From Janthinobacterium sp. 64 (lineage in GTDB: Bacteria; Pseudomonadota; Gammaproteobacteria; Burkholderiales; Burkholderiaceae_D): a stretch of 64,000 bases of DNA. A program made the translations under genes and the position numbers. The stretch lies in assembly GCF_002813325.1 (NCBI RefSeq), contig NZ_PHUG01000001.1:3782001-3846000 (forward strand). Reading direction: 5' to 3'. How positions within the stretch are numbered: position 1 is the stretch's first letter; each line of letters opens with the position of its first letter. Shown here piece after piece: positions 8,292-17,345 of the stretch. Under the pieces are notes generated by a model. That model had not been told where the DNA came from and ran no database searches. It saw nothing but the letters and a program-made list of their open reading frames with translations.

Positions 8292-8563
8292 TTATCCACT
8301 GCTTGCCCACATGCTTATACGCGCCTTGCGCACCGTTTATACGGCACTTTTGCACAGACTTATACACAAGCAGGCCAGGCGCTACGGGCGATGACAGGAC
8401 GATTGTTCTCCAGCAATCTCCAGACTGGACCAGGCCGGACCCCGGCAAGCATGTTGCCACTCATTCATACCCACGAGCGAGGCATTGCCACGGTGACTTT
8501 TGCACCGCTTTCACACAGCTTGCCAACAGGCTTTTGCACCACTTATCGACAGGCTTATCCACA
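8292..8563 (+). repeat. Phased array of DnaA-box-like 9-mers (intergenic)
   Basis: The 307-base gap between the Lrp gene and the response regulator holds no gene. It holds degenerate copies of TTATCCACA in one orientation at 8292, 8303, 8315, 8326, 8337, 8348 and 8360, and again at 8498, 8509, 8520, 8532, 8543 and 8555, with steps of 11-12 bases. The copies at 8360 (TTATACACA) and 8555 (TTATCCACA) match the DnaA consensus; the others deviate by one to several bases. Such spacing puts every site on one face of the helix, as in ATP-DnaA filament sites. Function is inferred. Confidence 0.6.
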
Positions 8564-8583
8564 GCCGTGCGCAAAGGGAAATC

Positions 8584-9285
8584 TCAGGGACGCACTTGCG
8601 CGTCGGCATAAAACCGGTAACCGGCATTGCGCGCGGTATTGATGGGCAAGGTCATGCCGGTGGCCTGCTCGGCCTTGCGGCGCAAACGGCTGATCTGGGT
8701 GTCCAGGCGGCGCTGATCATAGGCAAGGAAATCTTCGCCCAGCGACTGGACGATCTGCTGGCGACTGACGATACGCTCCGGTTCGGCCATCAGGACGTGC
8801 AGCACCGTCACATCCTGTTGTGACAGCGCAATGGCGTCGCCACCGGGCGGCAGCAGGCGGCGACGCCCCAGTTCCAGCACCCAGGCCGTAGCGGGCGCCG
8901 CAATGGCAGCAACGGCCGGTTCGCCCAGGCGCCGCGCCAGCGCGCTCAGGGTGGCTGCCAGTTCATCCAGGTCGGCGCTCTTGGGCAGGTAATAGTCGGC
9001 GCCGCCGCCCAGGCCGTTCACCTTGTCCCGCGTCGTGCCGCGCGCCGTAAACACGACGATGCCGATGGGCTGACCCTGCGCCCGCAAGGCGCGCACCAGC
9101 AGCATGCCGTCGCCATCGGGCAAGCCCAGGTCGATGACGGCGATGCGGTGCAGCGCCGGTGCATAACAGGCATGAAATGCGGCCAGGTCGGCGACGGCGG
9201 TCACGCCGTAGCCGCAGTCGCCGAGAAACTCGGTCAATTCCTGCCGCAGCACGGCTTCGTCTTCAAGCAGAATGAGATTCAACAT
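8584..9285 (-). CDS. OmpR-family response regulator
   Basis: A 233-residue two-component regulator. The receiver domain (1-115) has the acidic pair Glu8-Asp9, the phosphoacceptor Asp52 in AVIDLGLPDGDG and a Lys near 100. The C-terminal winged-helix DNA-binding domain (about 130-225) ends with NTARNAGYRFY, the family's wing. The start chosen is the internal ATG at 9285 (MLNLILLEDEA), which matches receiver starts; two upstream ATGs would add an unlikely 13-residue leader. It is divergent from the sensor kinase 80 bases away, its probable partner. Confidence 0.88.
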   Translation of the reverse strand: MLNLILLEDEAVLRQELTEFLGDCGYGVTAVADLAAFHACYAPALHRIAVIDLGLPDGDGMLLVRALRAQGQPIGIVVFTARGTTRDKVNGLGGGADYYLPKSADLDELAATLSALARRLGEPAVAAIAAPATAWVLELGRRRLLPPGGDAIALSQQDVTVLHVLMAEPERIVSRQQIVQSLGEDFLAYDQRRLDTQISRLRRKAEQATGMTLPINTARNAGYRFYADAQVRP

Positions 9286-9365
9286 GGCGCAAGGATAACC
9301 GATCGTCATGCTGCCGGGAAGCAAGCCGCAGGAGCGTCATGCCCCGCATGGTAAGCTCTTGCGCC

Positions 9366-11372
9366 ATGAAAATCCTGTTCGCCATTGTCCTGTTCTTCGC
9401 CACCCTGCAAGCGCTGGCCGGGGCGCCCGCGCCCGTATCGGCGCCACTGACGCTGCCGGCCAGCGGGCAGCCCGTCTCCGCCAGCGGCCATATGCAGATG
9501 CTGCGCGACAGCTCGGGCCAGCTGGGTCCGGAAGCCGCGCTGGCCGCGCCCGGCTGGCGCCCCCTGCCTGGCGCCGTCAGTGCCGGCTATACGCAGGATG
9601 CCATCTGGCTACGCCTGGAGGTGACGCGCGCGGCGCAGTCGCCCGATGAATGGGTGTTGCGTTTTAGCAACGCCGTGCTCGATGAAGTGCGCCTGTATCG
9701 CCAGGATCAGGCCGGACACTGGCTGCGGCAGGAGGCCGGTGCCGACGTGAGCCGCGACGCCTGGCCCATCGATGCGCGCCAGGTGGTGTTTCCCGTGCAG
9801 CTGCAAGCGGATCAGCCACAGCGCTGGCTGGTGCGCCTACACAGCAAGAAAGCCATGTCGACGGAGCTGACGTTGTTGCCCAGCGCCAGCTTCGACGCTT
9901 CCTCGCGCCGCGAATACCTGTATTACGGCTTGCAGTTCGGCAGTTATTTGCTGCTGATCCTGTTCCATATCTTTTTCTGGCGCATGACACGCGAAGCCCA
10001 CAGCGGCTGGTACCTGCTGTATGTGTTGACGAATGCCACCACGGAAGCGCTGACGATCGCCATTCCCCAGCAAATTTTCGCCATGCCGAACTGGCTGTCC
10101 GATCCCATGCTGGGCGTGTCGATGGCCATGTCGATTGCCGTCGGCGTGCGTTTTTCCACCTTGCAGCTGGAGCTGCCCGCCCTGTATCCCCGTTTCAGCC
10201 GTGCCGTCGTGAGCATCACGGCCGCCGCCGCCCTGTGCGGGGCGCTGCTGGTGCTGCGCGGCGACTATGCTGCAGGCGTGCTGGTGGTGCAAATGACGGC
10301 CTTGCCGCTGATCGTGCTGTTCATCGGTCTGGCCAGCTGGCTGGCGCTGCGTGGCCATCGCCCGGCGCATGCCTTTCTGTTCATTTTCGGCATCTTCTAC
10401 GCCGGTGTCATCATCAGCTTCCTGCGCAACATGGCGATCGTGCCACCGAATTTCTGGACCAACCATGCGGCCACCCTGGGCGCCTTCGTCCACATGATGC
10501 TGATGAGCCTGCGCCTCAACCGTCGCTACGCGGAATTGCGCCGCGCCAAAGACAGGGCACAGGCCGAGGCCGTGCGTGCCGTGCGCGCCCTGAATGAACG
10601 GCTGGAAGAGCAGGTGGCGCGGCGCACGCTGGCGCTGCAACAGGAAGTCGGCCGGCGCGCCGCGCTCGAAGACGAATTGCGTGCCGCCCTGGAAGTGGAA
10701 ACCCGCACGCGCGAAGAACAGCAGGATTTCGTTGCCATGGTGTCGCATGAATTTCACACGCCGCTGGCCATCATCAACACCACGGCCCAGCAAATTGCCC
10801 GCAACACGGAGGCGCCGCGGGAAAAAACCTTGCAGCGCTGCCAGAATTTGCGCGAAGCGAGCGGCCGCATGACGGCACTGGTGGATGAATACCTGAGCGC
10901 CGACCGCATGGAAACGAGCGCGGCGACGTTCCGTCCCCAGCCATGCGACTTGCGCGCCCTGCTGCACGCCGTGCTGGCCGAATGGCCCGATGGCCGCATC
11001 GATGCCAGCGTGCAGGCGCTGCCCGACAGCGTCGTGGCCGATGCCAGCCTGCTGCGCGTGGCCCTGCGCAACCTGCTCAGCAATGCTGACCGGCATGCGC
11101 CGCAGACCCAAACGATTCGCGTGCAAGCCGCCACGCTCGGAGACGGACGCGTGCAAATCGTCGTCAGCAATGCGGGCGAGCCCCTGCCTGCCGATGAAAT
11201 CCCGCGCCTGTTCCAGAAATACTTCCGCGGCCGCATCGCCCAGCACAAGCCTGGTGCAGGATTGGGCCTGTACCTGGTACAGCGCATCGCCGAATTGCAC
11301 GGCGGCCAGGTCACCCTCGACAGCGCCGGCAACAACGGCACCATCAGCTTCGCCCTGCGCCTGCCCGCCTGA
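9366..11372 (+). CDS. 7TM-DISM sensor histidine kinase
   Basis: A 668-residue membrane kinase. It has a signal peptide (MKILFAIVLFFATLQALAG), a periplasmic 7TMR-DISMED2-type jelly-roll domain (about 35-175, possibly carbohydrate-binding), seven membrane helices (about 185-385), a coiled coil (about 390-440), then HisKA with phosphoacceptor His461 in VSHEFHTPLA and a HATPase_c domain with LRNLLSNADRH (N box) and GAGLGLYLVQRIAELHGG (G2 box). It probably phosphorylates the divergent OmpR-type regulator. The start at 9366 is preferred over an ATG 9 codons upstream because it begins the signal peptide. The stimulus is unknown. Confidence 0.88.
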   Translation: MKILFAIVLFFATLQALAGAPAPVSAPLTLPASGQPVSASGHMQMLRDSSGQLGPEAALAAPGWRPLPGAVSAGYTQDAIWLRLEVTRAAQSPDEWVLRFSNAVLDEVRLYRQDQAGHWLRQEAGADVSRDAWPIDARQVVFPVQLQADQPQRWLVRLHSKKAMSTELTLLPSASFDASSRREYLYYGLQFGSYLLLILFHIFFWRMTREAHSGWYLLYVLTNATTEALTIAIPQQIFAMPNWLSDPMLGVSMAMSIAVGVRFSTLQLELPALYPRFSRAVVSITAAAALCGALLVLRGDYAAGVLVVQMTALPLIVLFIGLASWLALRGHRPAHAFLFIFGIFYAGVIISFLRNMAIVPPNFWTNHAATLGAFVHMMLMSLRLNRRYAELRRAKDRAQAEAVRAVRALNERLEEQVARRTLALQQEVGRRAALEDELRAALEVETRTREEQQDFVAMVSHEFHTPLAIINTTAQQIARNTEAPREKTLQRCQNLREASGRMTALVDEYLSADRMETSAATFRPQPCDLRALLHAVLAEWPDGRIDASVQALPDSVVADASLLRVALRNLLSNADRHAPQTQTIRVQAATLGDGRVQIVVSNAGEPLPADEIPRLFQKYFRGRIAQHKPGAGLGLYLVQRIAELHGGQVTLDSAGNNGTISFALRLPA

Positions 11373-11719
11373 TTGCCCCCCGTATTCCCGACTGATTCAG
11401 TCGGGAATCGCTCAGGTTTGCTCAAGTTTAAATTTCCCCGTTCTGATATCTTTCCACTCAGAAATTTTTGTAGCTTTTTATAACGATGATGTTTAAAAAA
11501 GCAACAAAATAGATGACGTCCGGGAAGTGCGTGGCTTTCCTGCCGGCCATCGGCGCCACCACATACAGCACAGGAAAAGCATGCATCGCCGTTCATTCTT
11601 CAGCAGCAGCATCGGCCACACCCGTCCCCGGCCGCATTCCTGAGCGATTTTCATCCCGTTTCTGCCCACGCCAGCCTGGCGCCGGGGCATTCTTTTTCAA
11701 ATCAACAAGGATCGACCCT
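11373..11719. other. Intergenic region before the exoprotein gene
   Basis: No convincing gene is seen. The segment starts with a strong hairpin (11384-11408). Then comes an AT-rich stretch (11410-11510) where a promoter may lie. Next, GGCTTTCCTG (about 11531) can pair with CAGGAAAAGC (about 11570), an interrupted dyad that could fold the leader RNA. The exoprotein ribosome binding site AAGGA lies at 11707-11711. The open frame upstream of the true start gives a protein without any recognisable features. Confidence 0.5.
11384..11408. terminator. Hairpin after the sensor kinase gene
   Basis: ATTCCCGACTG (11384-11394) pairs perfectly with CAGTCGGGAAT (11398-11408) around a 3-base loop, 11 bases beyond the kinase stop. 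The stem is strong; the following bases are not a clean U-tract. Confidence 0.6.
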
Positions 11720-14700
11720 ATGCATCGTCATGGATCATTGAATCACGTATACCGTCTCGTCTGGAGCCACGTCCTGAACGCCTGGGTCGCCGTCGCGGAA
11801 ACCTCGCGCGGACGCGGCAAGGGCAGCCGCCGCAAACTGGCCGCGGCAGCGGCTGCCATGACGGCGCTGGCGCTGGGAGGACCGGCGCTGGCCACTCCCA
11901 CGGGCGGGCAGGTGGTGGCAGGCACGGCCAGCATCAGCCAGCAGGGCAACAGCACCACGATCCGGCAAGCGAGCCAGCAGGCGACGCTGAACTGGAACAG
12001 TTTTAACGTGGGCGCCAATGAAACCGTCAACTTCGTCCAGCCCTCGGCCGGCGCGCTGGCCGTCAACCGCATCTTCGACAACAACGGCACGCAAATCCTG
12101 GGGCGCGTCAACGCGAACGGCCAGGTGTACCTGATCAATCCGAACGGCGTGCTGTTTGGCCGCGGCGCGCAAGTCAATGTGGGCGGCCTGGTGGCCTCGA
12201 CGCTCGATGTCGACAACGCCAGCCTGGGCGGCTCGAAGCACGCCTTCACCGGCAAGGGCAGCGGCAGCGTCATCAACGAAGGCACGCTGCGCGCGGCCGA
12301 TGGCGGCTATATTGCCCTGCTGGGCAACAAGGTCGGCAACCAGGGCGCCATCTCGGCCCGCCTGGGCACGGTCGCGCTGGGCGCCGGCAGCGCCGCCACC
12401 CTGAGTTTTGACGGCGCGCGCCTGCTGCAGATGCAGATCGACCAAAGCACCCTGAACAACCTGGCCGAGAACGGCGGCCTGATCCGCGCCGACGGCGGCC
12501 ACGTACTGATGAGCGCAGGCGCACGCGATTCGCTGCTGGCCAGCGTCGTCAACAATACGGGCGTCATCGAAGCGCGCAGCGTGGAACAGCATGACGGCAG
12601 CATCGTCTTGCTCGGCGGCATGAGCGCCGGCACCACCCATGTGGCCGGCACCCTGGACGCCAGCGCCCCGGCCGGCGGCAACGGCGGCTTCATCGAAACG
12701 AGCGCCGCCCACGTGAAGATCGACAACGGCGTACGCATCAGCACGGCCGCTGCCCAGGGCCGCACTGGCACCTGGCTGATCGACCCGGTCGACTTCACCA
12801 TCGCCGCCAGCGGTGGCGATCTCAGCGGAGATACCCTGTCGGTCATGCTGCATTACAACGATATTGTGGTCCAAAGCACGAATGGCATGGGCGGTACTGG
12901 CGGCGACGTCTACGTCAACGACAGCGTCAAATGGTCGACCAATAAGCTGACCTTGAATGCCCAGCGCAACATCAATATCAACGCCAATTTGAACGGTTCC
13001 GGCACGGCCAGCCTGGCGCTGGAGTACGGCCAGGGTGCTGCTGCCGCAGGCAACACGGCCGTGTATCAGCTGGGCAACGGCGCGCAGGTGAACTTGCCCG
13101 CCGGGCAAAACTTCAGCACCAAACTGGGTGCGGACGGCGTGCGCGCCAACTACACGGTGATTACCGCCCTGGGAGCAGCCGGCAGCGTCACTGGCACCGA
13201 CTTGCAAGGCATTAATGGCAAGCTGGACGGCAAGTATGTGCTGGGCGCCGATATCGACGCCTCAGCCGCCGCCGGCTGGAAACTCAACATGAACTCGGGC
13301 TTCACCGCACTGGGCGGCGACACGGGCTTCAGCGGCGTGTTTGATGGACTCGGCCACTCGATCAATCAATTCACCCTGCGCTCCTCCAGCAACATAGGCA
13401 GCGGCTTGTTCTCCATCACCACCAAGGAAGCCCTGATCCAGAACGTCGGCATCAATGGTGGCAGCATCTGGGCCAACTATGTGGCAGGCGGCCTGGTGGG
13501 CAAGAACGGGGGCACGATCAACAACAGCTATGCCTCGCTCGACATCAGCAGCTTTTCCGTCAGCGGCGGACTGGTGGCGCAAAACAATGGCATCATCACC
13601 AACAGCCACGCCACCGGCGCCGTCACGAGCCAGATACAGACCGGTGGTCTGGTCGCCAGCAATAGCGGCAGCATTAGCAACAGCTATGCCACGGGTAGCG
13701 TGGCGGGTAGGACGTATATTGGCGGCCTGGTCGGCTTCAACGGGGGCACGGTCGACACGAGCTTCGCCGCGGGCCGTCTGACCATCACCCCCGGTGGCTA
13801 CGACATCGGCGGCCTGATCGGCGCGAATGCCTCCAGCGAAAAGGTCAGCAACAGTTTCTGGTCCATCGACGGTACCGGCCAGGCCAGTTCCGCTGCCGGT
13901 AGCGGCCTGACGGATGCGCAGATGCGCACGGCCAGCAGTTTCACGGGCTTTAACTTCACCACCACGCCTGGCGCGCCGGGCAACAACTGGGTGCTGGTCA
14001 ACGTGGACGGCGGCTTGAACAATGCCGATGGAGCGCCTGGCGCCACCTATCCGATGCGCGCGTCCGAATACTCGACGACGATCTACAATGCGCACCAGCT
14101 GCAATTGATGGCCATGGCGCCGGGCGCCGCGTATGTGCTGGGCACCAACATCGATGCCAGCAGCACGGCGGGCGGCAAGGGCGTCTGGGGCGAGACCGGC
14201 TTCATTCCCGTCGGCACGCGCGACAACGCCTTCACGGGTAGCCTGGACGGCCAGGGCCATACCATCAGCGGCCTGTACATCAACCTGCCCGATACCAGGA
14301 ATGTCGGACTGATCGGCAACTCGGAGGCAGGTTCCGTCATCCGCCATGTCGGCATGCTCGGCGGCAGCATCAAAGGCGAGGACAGTGTTGGCGGCCTGGT
14401 AGGGTCGAATGCCGGCCTGGTCAGCGATAGCTACGCCACCGGGACGGTCAGCGGCGGCGACTATGTTGGTGGCCTGGTAGGGGAGAATGCCGGTCTGGTC
14501 AACAATAGCTACGCCACCGGAACGATCAGCGGTGACGACAGCATCGGCGGCCTGGTGGGCCTGAACTACAAGGGTACCGTCAATGACAGCCACGCCAGCG
14601 GCAATGTCAGCGGCAGCGGCAGGGTCGGCGGCCTGATCGGTGAAATGGACCATGGCAGCATCAGCGGCAGCCACGCCAGCGGGACGGTCATCGGCGTGGA

Positions 14701-17341
14701 AAAACGCGTGGGTGGCCTGGTGGGCGAGAACTACAATGGCACCATCACTGGCAGTTATGCCACCGGTAACGCCAGCGGATTTCGCAATGTAGGCGGCCTG
14801 GTCGGAGACAACAATGGCAGCGATGGCATCATCGCCACGGTGCGCGGCAGTTACGCCACCGGCAACGCCACCGCCGTCAAAGACAATGCGGGCGGCCTGG
14901 TCGGCTTCAACCAGGGCGGCGCCATCGTCGACAGCTACGCCAGCGGCGTGGCCAGCGGCGACTACGATGTCGGTGGCTTGCTTGGTTTCAATAACAACCC
15001 GGATGACAGCGTAAGCAACAGCTACGCAACGGGTGCCGTGCACGGCAATGCGACGACCGGCGCCTTGGTCGGCAACAACTTCGGCATCGTGCGCAACAGC
15101 TTCTGGAGCGGCGCGGCCACGGCGCCTGGCATCGCTGGAAACGAAGGCACACTGAGTAATGTGCGCGGCCTGAGTGATGCACAGATGCGCTCGCAAACAA
15201 GCTTCGCCGGCTGGGACATGGCGTCCGCCGGCGGCAGCGGCGCCGTCTGGCGCATCTATGAAGGCCAGACGGCGCCGCTGCTGCGCAGCTTCCTGAGCGC
15301 CTTGACCGTCACGAGCGATGGCGTCAGCAAGACCTACGATGGCAAGCTCTACGCCGGAGGCTTGAACAATGTGCAGTACTCGGTGGCTGGCGCCGCCAGC
15401 TCCGGACTCGTCCTGAGCGCCACCGGCGGCGCGTATGGCAACGCACGCAACGCCGGTAGCCATCAAGCCAGCGGCAGCTATCTGTATTCCAGCCAGCAAG
15501 GTTATGACATCGATCTGCAGGCTGGCGCGCTGACGGTCAACCGGGCCATCCTCAATCTTGATGGCATGCGCACCTACGACGGCGGCAACGACATCGCCGC
15601 TGGCCTGCTGACATTGCGCGGCCTGGTCAGCGGCGAGAGCCTGGTCCTGTCCGGCATCGGCAAACTCGACAACAAAAACGCCGGCGCCAACAAGCACATC
15701 AACAACGGCACCCTGATGCTGGCCGATGGCCAGGGTGGCCTGGCTGACAATTACACGCTGGAAGGCGGCCAGCACCGCGCCACCATCACCCGCGCCACGC
15801 TGAACGTGCAAGGCGTGGGCGCAGCCAATAAAGTGTATGACGCCACCAACGACGCCACCTTGACGGGCACGGCCACAGTGCAGGCACTGGGTAATGATCA
15901 GCTCGGCGTGACGGGCGGCAACGCTTCGTTTGCCGACAAGCGCGCCGGCAAGGGCAAAACCGTGCTCGTTGGCGGCTTCAGCCTGCAGGGCGCTGACGCG
16001 GCCAACTATGACCTGGTACAGCCAGGCAATATCACGGCCGATATCGCCAAGGCCAGCGTCGTGGTGACCGGCGTGGGCGCAGCCAACAAAGTCTACGACG
16101 CCACGACCGGTGCCACCTTGACGGGCAAGGCCACGGTGCTGGCGCTGGGCGACGACCAGCTCGGCGTGACGGGCGGCAGCGCGGTGTTTGCCGACAAGCA
16201 CGCCGGCAACGGTAAAACCGTCACGGTCGGCGGTTTCAGCCTGCAGGGTGAGGACGCGGCCAACTATGACCTCGTGCAGCCAGGCAATATCACGGCCGAT
16301 ATCGCCAAGGCCAGCGTGGTCGTCACCGGCGTAGGCGCGGCCAACAAAGTCTACGACGCTACCATCCAAGCCACCCTGACGGGCAAGGCCACGGTGCTGG
16401 CGCTGGGCGAGGATGCACTGCAGGTGACGGGCGGCAGCGCATCGTTTGCCGACAAGCACGCCGGCAATGGCAAAACCGTGCTCGTCGGCGGTTATACACT
16501 GCAAGGCGCCGACGCGGCCAACTATGAGCTGGTGCAACCAGGCAATATCACGGCCGATATCGCCAAGGCCAGCGTGGTCGTCACCGGCGTGGGCGCCGCC
16601 AACAAAGTCTACGACGCCACGACCGGCGCCACACTGACGGGCACGGCCACGGTGCTGGCGCTGGGCAATGACCAGCTGGGCGTAACGGGCGGCAGCGCAG
16701 CGTTTGCCGACAAGCACGCCGGCAACGGCAAAACCGTGCTCGTCGGCGGCTACACCTTGCAGGGTGCGGACGCGGCCAACTATGAGCTGGTGCAACCAGG
16801 CAATATCACGGCCGACATCGGCAAGGCCAGCTTGCTCTACACGGCCGGCCCCGTGACCTTGACGAGTGGCCGCACGCCCGATGGATTGCGCGGCAGTGTC
16901 ACCGGCCTGCTCGGCAACGATCGTCTGGCGGACGCCACCAGCGGCACCCTGGCCTGGAACAGCCCGGCCACGGCCAGCAGCCCGGCCGGCAACTACGCCA
17001 TCACCGGTAGCGGCCTGAGCTCGACCGACTATGCCTTCGTGCAAGCCGGGGGCAATGCCAGCGCGCTGACATTGCAGCCGGCGACCCTGCCGCCGCCGGC
17101 CCAGGCAGCCGTGGTGCAACTGCAGGCGCAAGTGCTGGGCAACTTTGCCGACACGCGTTCCGGCACCTTGGCCGCCGCGCCGACCATCACCATCACGCAA
17201 ACCGATGCCCCGGCCGGCGCTGCTGGCGCCAGCAATGCATTGCCGAACACTACCATGCAGATCGGCAGCCGCGGCCCGGCCCTGCAAGTCGTCCTGGGTG
17301 GCGTCAAGCTGCCCGCCAACATGCTCAACGTAAATCAATAA
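11720..17341 (+). CDS. Two-partner secretion exoprotein (filamentous-haemagglutinin-like TpsA)
   Basis: A large surface or secreted adhesin-like protein of 1873 residues, exported through the TpsB porin encoded 4 bases downstream. The start at 11720 follows AAGGA and begins an extended signal peptide (ESPR: NHVYRLVWSHVLNAWVAVAE), a basic segment and a hydrophobic core ending in ALALGGPALA. The TPS domain (about 50-190) has LINPNGVLFGRGAQVNVGG. Residues about 575-1125 carry many GLUG repeats (GGLVG...NSYATG). Residues about 1190-1360 resemble MBG domains, and about 1361-1705 hold four near-identical 86-residue YDG repeats. A proline-containing linker and short tail follow. The ligand is unknown. 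Confidence 0.9.
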   Translation: MHRHGSLNHVYRLVWSHVLNAWVAVAETSRGRGKGSRRKLAAAAAAMTALALGGPALATPTGGQVVAGTASISQQGNSTTIRQASQQATLNWNSFNVGANETVNFVQPSAGALAVNRIFDNNGTQILGRVNANGQVYLINPNGVLFGRGAQVNVGGLVASTLDVDNASLGGSKHAFTGKGSGSVINEGTLRAADGGYIALLGNKVGNQGAISARLGTVALGAGSAATLSFDGARLLQMQIDQSTLNNLAENGGLIRADGGHVLMSAGARDSLLASVVNNTGVIEARSVEQHDGSIVLLGGMSAGTTHVAGTLDASAPAGGNGGFIETSAAHVKIDNGVRISTAAAQGRTGTWLIDPVDFTIAASGGDLSGDTLSVMLHYNDIVVQSTNGMGGTGGDVYVNDSVKWSTNKLTLNAQRNININANLNGSGTASLALEYGQGAAAAGNTAVYQLGNGAQVNLPAGQNFSTKLGADGVRANYTVITALGAAGSVTGTDLQGINGKLDGKYVLGADIDASAAAGWKLNMNSGFTALGGDTGFSGVFDGLGHSINQFTLRSSSNIGSGLFSITTKEALIQNVGINGGSIWANYVAGGLVGKNGGTINNSYASLDISSFSVSGGLVAQNNGIITNSHATGAVTSQIQTGGLVASNSGSISNSYATGSVAGRTYIGGLVGFNGGTVDTSFAAGRLTITPGGYDIGGLIGANASSEKVSNSFWSIDGTGQASSAAGSGLTDAQMRTASSFTGFNFTTTPGAPGNNWVLVNVDGGLNNADGAPGATYPMRASEYSTTIYNAHQLQLMAMAPGAAYVLGTNIDASSTAGGKGVWGETGFIPVGTRDNAFTGSLDGQGHTISGLYINLPDTRNVGLIGNSEAGSVIRHVGMLGGSIKGEDSVGGLVGSNAGLVSDSYATGTVSGGDYVGGLVGENAGLVNNSYATGTISGDDSIGGLVGLNYKGTVNDSHASGNVSGSGRVGGLIGEMDHGSISGSHASGTVIGVEKRVGGLVGENYNGTITGSYATGNASGFRNVGGLVGDNNGSDGIIATVRGSYATGNATAVKDNAGGLVGFNQGGAIVDSYASGVASGDYDVGGLLGFNNNPDDSVSNSYATGAVHGNATTGALVGNNFGIVRNSFWSGAATAPGIAGNEGTLSNVRGLSDAQMRSQTSFAGWDMASAGGSGAVWRIYEGQTAPLLRSFLSALTVTSDGVSKTYDGKLYAGGLNNVQYSVAGAASSGLVLSATGGAYGNARNAGSHQASGSYLYSSQQGYDIDLQAGALTVNRAILNLDGMRTYDGGNDIAAGLLTLRGLVSGESLVLSGIGKLDNKNAGANKHINNGTLMLADGQGGLADNYTLEGGQHRATITRATLNVQGVGAANKVYDATNDATLTGTATVQALGNDQLGVTGGNASFADKRAGKGKTVLVGGFSLQGADAANYDLVQPGNITADIAKASVVVTGVGAANKVYDATTGATLTGKATVLALGDDQLGVTGGSAVFADKHAGNGKTVTVGGFSLQGEDAANYDLVQPGNITADIAKASVVVTGVGAANKVYDATIQATLTGKATVLALGEDALQVTGGSASFADKHAGNGKTVLVGGYTLQGADAANYELVQPGNITADIAKASVVVTGVGAANKVYDATTGATLTGTATVLALGNDQLGVTGGSAAFADKHAGNGKTVLVGGYTLQGADAANYELVQPGNITADIGKASLLYTAGPVTLTSGRTPDGLRGSVTGLLGNDRLADATSGTLAWNSPATASSPAGNYAITGSGLSSTDYAFVQAGGNASALTLQPATLPPPAQAAVVQLQAQVLGNFADTRSGTLAAAPTITITQTDAPAGAAGASNALPNTTMQIGSRGPALQVVLGGVKLPANMLNVNQ
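13441..15090 (+). repeat. GLUG-type coding repeats in the exoprotein
   Basis: Degenerate 60-80-base coding repeats specify GGLVGxN...NSYATGxVSG-type units, in two blocks (about 13441-13790 and 14380-15090) with a non-repeat segment between. GLUG motifs form beta-helix or beta-solenoid stretches in bacterial surface proteins. The units have diverged, so they are old compared with the YDG repeats downstream. Confidence 0.75.
15802..16833 (+). repeat. Four tandem 258-bp repeats (YDG domains) in the exoprotein
   Basis: Four tandem units of about 258 bases (starting near 15802, 16060, 16318 and 16576) each encode 86 residues with GVGAANKVYDAT, TLTGxATV, FADKxAGxGKTV, DAANYxLVQPGNITADI. The first unit is the most divergent, and the later ones are nearly identical at DNA level. 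This suggests recent expansion or gene conversion, and copy number may vary between strains. Confidence 0.85.
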
Positions 17342-17345
17342 CACC

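Noticed and set aside
15802..16833. Tandem repeats as a CRISPR array
   Set aside because: The 258-bp units are in frame and encode YDG domains; no short repeat-spacer pattern.
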